Shown here one piece after another: positions 57,705 to 64,000 of a DNA stretch of 64,000 nt; positions within the stretch are counted from its first letter, which is position 1; each line of letters begins with the position of its first letter. The stretch lies in contig CM018695.1 in the NCBI GenBank assembly GCA_009363875.1, positions 60,755,433-60,819,432 of the forward strand. The letters run 5' to 3'. This DNA is from Mikania micrantha. Taxonomy: Eukaryota; Streptophyta; Magnoliopsida; Asterales; Asteraceae. The position numbers and the translations under genes are program-made. The notes under the pieces were generated by a model. The model was not told the origin of the DNA, did no database searches, and worked only from the letters and a program-made list of their open reading frames with translations.

Positions 57705-59423
57705 TAAATGATCCATTTTTCTCATTTATTACACCCCCTCTCTCTCTCTAAAACCTCCCAACCGTTTTTGCTCTCTCTCTCTCTCTAAAATTCAAGGCTT
57801 CAAACCTCCATATCTTGCTCATTTGTTGATGAAATCAAGTGTTCTTGGTGTCTAAACGAAGCTCTCGACCCCCTCTACATGAAAGTACAACAGATCGGAG
57901 AAGTTAGCCACTGAAATTCGAGGTATGGAGCTATGAAATCCACGAAAATTAGGGTTTTCCTTTCTTCTTGGTCGACCACCCTTGAAAACGGTTTAAAACC
58001 ACGGTATACCCGACCCTAGGCTTTAATTCGAACATCAAGAAGGTTAGAACCAACCAGCAGGAGGGTGGGAACAAATTGGAACAGTTGCTTCGATGAAGAT
58101 GGTGATGGTGAACCAGGGTTCGTGAAGGACCATTTGAGGCTGAACCTTCCTGCCAACCGAACCCTGCTGCCACGAATCTTTCATGTTCACGAACCAAGGA
58201 GCCACGAACCTGGTACTTGGCCGAACCCTGCATCCACCGAACCTCCTGCTGGCAACCACCATTTCCGAACCTATGAAGGAGCTGCGAACCTGTTCTCTTG
58301 CGAACCTTGTACATCACCGAACCCTCTAGCCGAACCCTACTGAGTACCACGAACCTAGGGTCTGCCAACTGAGAGGTTCGCCGAACCTAGTATCACGACC
58401 GAACCCAAGGTGGCTGATGAATAGGTTCGCTGGTTTCATGACACCGGACTTGGGCTAATCGAATTATGGTGTGGCTTGACCTAGCATCGTTACCCTTCGA
58501 CTCAAGGAATATTTCCATTTGTTTAGGCTCAGTTGTTTAGTTCACATTACTAATCTGACACACATCGGTTCGGCCCTGACATCATTCGGACCAAGTAATA
58601 ATTCTGTAACAACTGTGCCGGAAACGTCGCCGGAACAGCGAACGGAACAGTAACGGCACAGTAACTCAGGTACAAACTATGCAAACTATTGATGTACTGT
58701 CAACTACGTAATGCTAAACAGTATACTATTATGCTATTGTTTCTGGAATCTGATTAAACGTAACAGTTTAACAGTCAGAAACACATCAGACAACAGTGAA
58801 CAGTGAAACTGATACTTATTGATGTGCTATTATGTGTAAACGTATGCGAGGTTAAACAAAACGAAACGATAACGGTTGTTGTTACGGAATGATAAACCGA
58901 TGAGTTATTCGTATAGGTGACGATCTGTACGAATGATTCTGATAGTTTAACGTTCTGAAATAATAACTGAAAAGTAGAAAACAAAAGTCGGAAAGCAAAA
59001 CCATCTTCGTGTTCGTTCGAATGACGATTCGAACGAATACGCGCGATGGTGACGCGTTCTGACGAAACGATAACGAAAACGATAAAAGACACGAACGACC
59101 ATAAATTCAAAGAAATAAGATAATTCTTATTTTACAATTTTGAAACTCATCATTAAACAAATTTAATTAAACTATCTTAAGAAAATCACGAATAAATTTA
59201 ATTAACACGTAAAAATACGAAATTCGTTAAATAAACTATGTAAACGAGGCTTAAATTAATTTTGAGTTAAATAAATAAATACTGTGATATTTAGGAATAT
59301 ATTCGTAAATTTAAAGGTTATAAAATAATTCTTTTATATTAATTACGTAGAACGCGCGCGAAAATTCCGGAAACGTAACGAAAACACGAATCGAGCAACG
59401 AAAACGAACCCGAACTCACCCGA

Positions 59424-59433
59424 GGTATAAATA
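59424..59433 (+). promoter_or_regulatory. TATA box of LTR-X
   Basis: GGTATAAATACC context, followed by a pyrimidine-rich leader ending in AAACCCTAATCCC. This predicts a transcript starting near 59455. Confidence 0.6.
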
Positions 59434-60196
59434 CCTTGAATGAGCTCATTTATTTCATTTTACTCCTCTTCTTCCCCCTTTGCAAACCCTAATCCCGGAT
59501 CCTAGCCCCCACCTCCATTTTTGAAGCTTCAAAATCTCATATCTCCCTCAAAACTCAACCAATTCGAGTGATTCTTTCGCCCACGCGTAGCCCTCGACAT
59601 CCTCTACACGAAAGTACAACGGATCTAGAGTAAAACCTACCGAGAATCGAGGTAATGAAGCATGAAACATGGCGATTTTAGGGTTTTGAACCTTCTTGTT
59701 TAGCCTTAACCCTAACCGGTCCTAGGCTTGTTTTCTTCCAACCCTTACCCTCGAAACTTAGTCTCGTATACTACCACCATGGAACCCAACCACCATCCAC
59801 GACTACACCCTGGTTCGAACCCGTAGGCCGCTGCAACCTGCAGTTCGCCGAATGGCTAGGGCCGAATGGCTCTAGTCTCTCGACTGTGTGTCATTCGACT
59901 GGGCAGCCCTGGTCCCATTCGTCAGGTGTTCATTCGACCTAGATAGTAGCCTCTTTCGTTCGAGTTTCATTCGCCGGGACCCTCCCCATTCGCCAGAACC
60001 ACCATTCGCTTGACCTGTCTCAGTCGCCCATATGTGATGTTATTCGGCCGAAGAACAAGAGAACCACAGTCACCACTCACCTCATTCGATCACCTTAACC
60101 CCATTCGACCACCACCTCTTCAGAATGAGGTCATTCGGTCCACTTATTCGGCCACCCATGCGACTGAATCATTCTTCGATCAGCAAGGTTCCATAC

Positions 60197-60550
60197 GGCC
60201 CAGTTAAGCCCAATACCATAACATTCAGCAGGCCAACAACTCCCATGTAGCTCAGTAACTCATTCGGCCCAAGGCCTGCTACACAGTCCACTTAAATGAA
60301 TTGGCCCATATACACATCACAGGCCCAACAGCGCCCCTTTAGGCCCAGTAGTTCTACCCTTGGACTACACTTATTTTCGGCCCAGTATCACCCTCCTCGG
60401 CCCACAGATTTATTGGCCCACATCATCTTTGGCCCAACAGATCCATATGGCCCAGTTGACTTTTCTAAAGCCCAGTAATTTGGTCAGGCCCAACACAACT
60501 CACTGTTAAGGCCCAGAGATGTTGAGTGGCCAGATTTCCGTTTAGGCCCA
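60197..60550. repeat. Array of GGCCCA motifs in LTR-X
   Basis: Thirteen exact GGCCCA hexamers, all in one orientation, plus a few AGCCCA, in 354 bp at irregular 15-40 bp spacing. TGGGCC, the complement, is the core of plant 'site II' promoter elements bound by TCP factors. Function here is inference. Confidence 0.6.
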
Positions 60551-61222
60551 CACTTCAATTAGAATGGTCATCATTCGGTCACATGATTAAATTTCAACAA
60601 ACACTTGAATCGACTCATTTAAATCACATATATGGTTATGGGAAGTAATGTCATGGGCTAACATAATGAGTTTAATAAATCTGAAACGTCGAGAGTACAA
60701 GGATCTTTACTTAAAATCTAAATACTATGTAACAATTATATTTAATATAATAAGACTAATAGGTGGGGTTTTAAACAATAAACTTAAGCTCATTATTGGG
60801 TTATTTACTTGACCTCATATGCAAATAATTCAAATGCAATAACCAATCTATGTGATTTCGAGAAAGGTTAAAGCTAAAGGCATTACCTAAGTTCGTATGG
60901 CTACTATAATCAATAACAACAATATTGAGGCCAAATGATGACCATGACTAATCAAGGGTAGTCAACTTTATGATTAACACCTACACTTACACATGCACAA
61001 ACCATTCACAAACTTATACCTACAAATCTAAACAACGTGAAATCAATACAGGATCGTGAAAACAATATCAATTACAACAAAGAGCGCATGCATTCTTGTT
61101 TGAGACTAAGTCAACTACCACAGCTACAAGGTGAGTTCATTGTCCCTTTTCAAACTATTTTGGTTTTTAACTCGGGACTGAGGAACATGTTATACATTTT
61201 AAAACAAATGTTTTAAATTTAA

Positions 61223-61370
61223 CTAAATGCTATTTGATTATGCCAAGTGCTAAAGGCATAAGACTCTATTCAAACTAAATGCTATTTGATTATGCCAAGT
61301 GCTAAAGGCATAAGACTCTATTCAAATTCAATGCTATCTGATTTTGCCAAGTGCTAAAGGCATAAGCTAC
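61223..61370. repeat. 52-bp tandem repeat, ~2.8 copies
   Basis: Unit AAATGCTATTTGATTATGCC...CTATTCAAACT. The degenerate phrase CAAGTGCTAAAGGTATA continues to ~61430. Confidence 0.8.
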
Positions 61371-61767
61371 ATGCTAATACTAAAGCTATGTGATAATACC
61401 AAGTGCTAAAGGTATATACTATTTGATAATGCTATTGTGGATGCTAATTCTATGAAATCATGTTACAAGCTAATACTATGAATTATGCTAAATACTAAGG
61501 CTTCGGTTTAAACTAAATGCTAATACTACGGGTTTATGCTATGAACTAACACCATGGGTTATGCTTAATACTAATGCTATGAGATTATACTACTTGTCTA
61601 TGCTATGGGTTTCATGCTAGAGACTAATGTAAACACTAAAGGCTAATGATTCTATAAGGCAATGGGGATACTAAATGCATACATACATACATACATACAC
61701 TTTGGATACTTGAATCTATGGATACTATAAACTCTTGAATGCTATATGATTGCCATGCTCAAACAAC

Positions 61768-62030
61768 GGTTTGGCCTCTCAGTGCTTGCCTTACCGGTTG
61801 TAAAGATAGTTCTTGTGCACAAGATACGTAAATGCTGGACTCTTTGTATGCTAAAACTATAGGCTATGGAAGAACAATAGTTGGTCTCTCAGTGCTTGCC
61901 TTCAGGTGTTCTTCCTAGCCGGGACTTGAAGAACAATAGTTGGTCTCTCAGTGCTTGCCTTCATGTGTTCTTCACAGTCTTATCGAGGAAATGGACTGAT
62001 GGCCTCTCAGTGCTTGCCATTCAGTGTTTC
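61768..62030. repeat. Four copies of a CTCTCAGTGCTTGCC block
   Basis: GGYCTCTCAGTGCTTGCC occurs near 61775, 61891, 61943 and 62001, each followed by a TTCTTC- or TTTCCCAC-type phrase. Confidence 0.7.
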
Positions 62031-63720
62031 CCACAACTATTTACCTGGGTGACCAGTAACTAGGACGATATTGGAAATCCTTAGTTGACTTTGTGTCGAC
62101 CAGGAAATCCTCTATCTCCCCCTGAGTTGCTAATTATACCTGGGGCTGGTTTGGTTTGATATTAGATTCCTTCGGGCATTCAGTTATCCATACCGGTAAC
62201 TATCAAGCTAAACTCACGGATGCTATGGGTAAACTTACAAACAAAATGCTTAAACTATACTCGGAAACGGAAGAGAGGGTAGGTAAGACGCTTAATTATC
62301 ATTAACAGCAATGTCCTATGCGACTTAGTATGTGGTGGGACGGCGTCTGGGCGGGTCATAGGCTTGACCCAGGGGTATGCCCTATATATAAGCATACCGA
62401 GTTGGATGATACAGGTGGTGTTAATGAGATTAGGGTTGTTACCTAGGGGATTCAAGAATGCTTTTGGGGGATTATCATATACATCTAAACACGAGGCTTG
62501 TTAAACTCATATTGAAGCTAATGCATACAAACAATATAGACTTGGAAACTTTGAATCAATAAACAAAAGCTATTTTCACATACTAAAACTACATGAACTC
62601 ACCAACCATTGTGTTGACTTTGTTTTCTTACATGCTTTCTCAGGTGATGCACAGGTTTAAACTTAAGCTATTGGATTGCATGCTAGGCGGCCTAAATAGA
62701 GGACCTAGTGATTTTGGGAAGCACATATTTTGTTAATCATACGAATCATTTTTGGACATCTTGTACAGATTACAAGATTGAATACTTTGATTCTTTGTTG
62801 TTTACCAAGTTAAATTATCAAACATTGACACTGTAATTTAACTTTGTAATCCTATTTAAATGCTTTATTGTGCTTTAGTGATTCTTAACATTGATGGCTG
62901 ATAACCCGATTATCACACCCGATATCGCGCCCAGGAACCTTCCGCCCGACGGGGACTCCGATCCAACCCCGCCGGCCCGGGGTGTGACAAATTCGGTCTA
63001 CATGGAAATAATAAATCAACCTATGAGATTAAATATCAAAGGATATCATACATAGAATCATATTAATTCTAAGTTACTACAAAGGTGACAAGTTTTGAGC
63101 ATAATGAAATTCAAAAAGTTTAAACATGTTATTTTAAAGGTTTTAACAAGTGATTTCAAGGTGTCAAGACAAATGGAACAATGATGACACAAAACTATGT
63201 TACAAGATGTTAAAGGTTGTTAACCTTCAACCTAAAACCTAAGCTTTATACTTAGCATCTCTTCTGTTATGACATTAAGGTATGAGAATATAAAACAAAT
63301 AAACAAGTATATCAGCCTTACTTAATTGGGCTAAGTGCTATTAAGATCCTTAGTAAACAAATCGGGCCGAATGATGACCAAGACTGAGAGGGTTAGTCAA
63401 CATTAGGACCAACACCTACACACACATCAACTACAACTCATACTTATAAGTTAAATACAACGTGAAATCAATACAAGATCGTGAATACAACAACAAGTAC
63501 AACAAAGAGCGCGTGCATTCTTATTTATACTTAGTCAACCACTTCTTCAGCAAGGTGAGTTCATATGCCCCTTTTCTAATCATTAACTGATTTTAAACCC
63601 TCGAGGCTGAGAAACATACTTAACTTTAATTTATTTAAAAGTTTTAGTTTAACATATTGCTTATACTTAGATTTAGATAATATTGCTTGACTTATTATCG
63701 CTTATCATTGTATGCATGCT

Positions 63721-64000
63721 TGTCACACCCCGAGCCGGCGGGGTAGGATCGGGTTTCCCCGACGGGCGGAAGGTTCCCGGGGTGCGATATCGTGAGTGAT
63801 AATCGAAGTGATCAGATTGTTTACATTGCACATGATATAAATGAAAAATGCTAAATATAATAGAATTACAAAAAATTAAAGCAGTATCGTTTATATTTTA
63901 ACAATGTAAATCTATAGTAACATCAATAAATGAATATCTTGTATTTACACAAGATATGCAAAATAATTTGTATAATGATGTCTTCAAAAGTATGCAGGTC
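63721..64000 (-). mobile_element. LTR-Y: LTR of the X family in opposite orientation (partial)
   Basis: Starts TGTCACACCCCGAGCCGGCGGG, the inverted counterpart of the LTR-X 3' end. Weaker similarity continues for over 150 bp. It interrupts LTR-Z after GCATGCT and runs off the window. Confidence 0.65.

Larger units (their letters stand above)
61131..62643 (+). other. Predicted intron inside LTR-X
   Basis: Donor ACAAG|GTGAGTTC at 61131, branch-type TTGAC at 62614-62618, pyrimidine-rich tract and acceptor GCTTTCTCAG|G at 62643. It contains the 52-bp repeats and the CTCTCAGTGCTTGCC repeats. LTR-Z retains the same donor at 63555. Confidence 0.45.
58605..62989 (+). mobile_element. LTR-X: solo LTR of a long-LTR gypsy family (4385 bp), TSD AATTC
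   Basis: Starts TGTAACAACTG and ends GGGGTGTGACA. AATTC lies at 58600-58604 and 62990-62994. There is no coding interior. It holds a TATA box, motif-rich leader, predicted intron and several tandem repeats. The last ~85 bp are GC-rich and match, inverted, the first ~85 bp of LTR-Y. Confidence 0.8.
56913..63720 (+). repeat. LTR-Z: long gypsy-type LTR, split by LTR-X and truncated by LTR-Y
   Basis: Starts TGTGACATGCAG inside the Harbinger ORF1. The parts are 56913-58604 and 62990-63720. It aligns in patches with LTR-X: GTTCTGAAATAATGACTGAAAAGTAG (57395 against 58950), the palindromic TATA region (57691 against 59424), GACCCCCTCTACATGAAAGTAC (57867 against 59595), and CAAGATCGTGAATACAACAA...AAG|GTGAGTTCAT (63475 against 61050). 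The apparent tandem duplication is therefore an LTR inserted in a relative. The start position is inferred; no TSD could be checked. Confidence 0.6.

Noticed and set aside
57330..59700. Local tandem duplication of a promoter region
   Set aside because: The AATTC duplication at 58600 and 62990 shows that the second copy is an inserted solo LTR of a related family.
57949..60478. Open frames in the LTR-X/LTR-Z leaders (for example 58065-58343 and 60010-60207)
   Set aside because: They follow from CGAACC, ATTCG and GGCCCA motif runs and have no conserved product.

Overview
This is plant nuclear DNA, very probably Asteraceae. That placement is an inference from the style of the LTR retroelements (Tekay-type chromovirus LTRs beginning TGTAAC, a copia family with a long third coding region, and the abundant MITE families). 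The window is almost entirely transposable elements nested in each other. I find one ordinary host gene: a two-exon WIP-domain C2H2 zinc-finger gene on the minus strand at 23574-25609.

Layout. 1-557 is the 3' end of a PIF/Harbinger element. 560-3750 is AT-rich and holds a fold-back MITE, a Helitron 3' end and smaller MITEs. 3751-19927 is a (TA)n-flanked fold-back element (E). E is split by a copia-type element (4112-17656), which is itself split by a Tekay/Del gypsy element (gypsy-1, 6576-16334, plus strand). 19944-23140 is a chain of (TA)n-separated fold-back MITEs and a short Helitron. The zinc-finger gene follows, then a solo copia LTR (26212-26781) and another TA-flanked element.

27709-51521 is a second nest with the same plan. 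A (TA)n-flanked fold-back element (D) is split by a minus-strand SIRE-like copia (copia C, 29377-51198), and its gag region is split by a complete, apparently very young Tekay gypsy element (gypsy-2, 39791-49358) with an intact 1519-residue Gag-Pol. After D come four more TA-separated MITEs and a long (TATG)n microsatellite. 55229-56912 is a decayed Harbinger element, cut by an LTR of a long-LTR gypsy family (LTR-Z, from 56913). LTR-Z is cut in turn by a 4.4-kb solo LTR (LTR-X, 58605-62989, TSD AATTC) and by a third copy in opposite orientation (LTR-Y, from 63721).

How the parts fit. Every nesting step is supported by a matching target-site duplication (TSD): CATAT for gypsy-1, TGGAG for gypsy-2, GAATT for copia C, AATTC for LTR-X, ATTTT for the solo LTR and TACAA for the element at 4112-17656. 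The most unusual object is that last one. Its two terminal LTRs belong to different families, yet it is flanked by a perfect TSD, and uninterrupted relatives of its target site lie nearby. A second unexpected signal is a GTGAGTTC donor / CTGAC branch / TCAG acceptor set conserved inside otherwise dissimilar gypsy LTRs, suggesting that the LTR leader contains an intron.

All coordinates of element ends were read by eye. Family names rest on recognised motifs, not on a database search.
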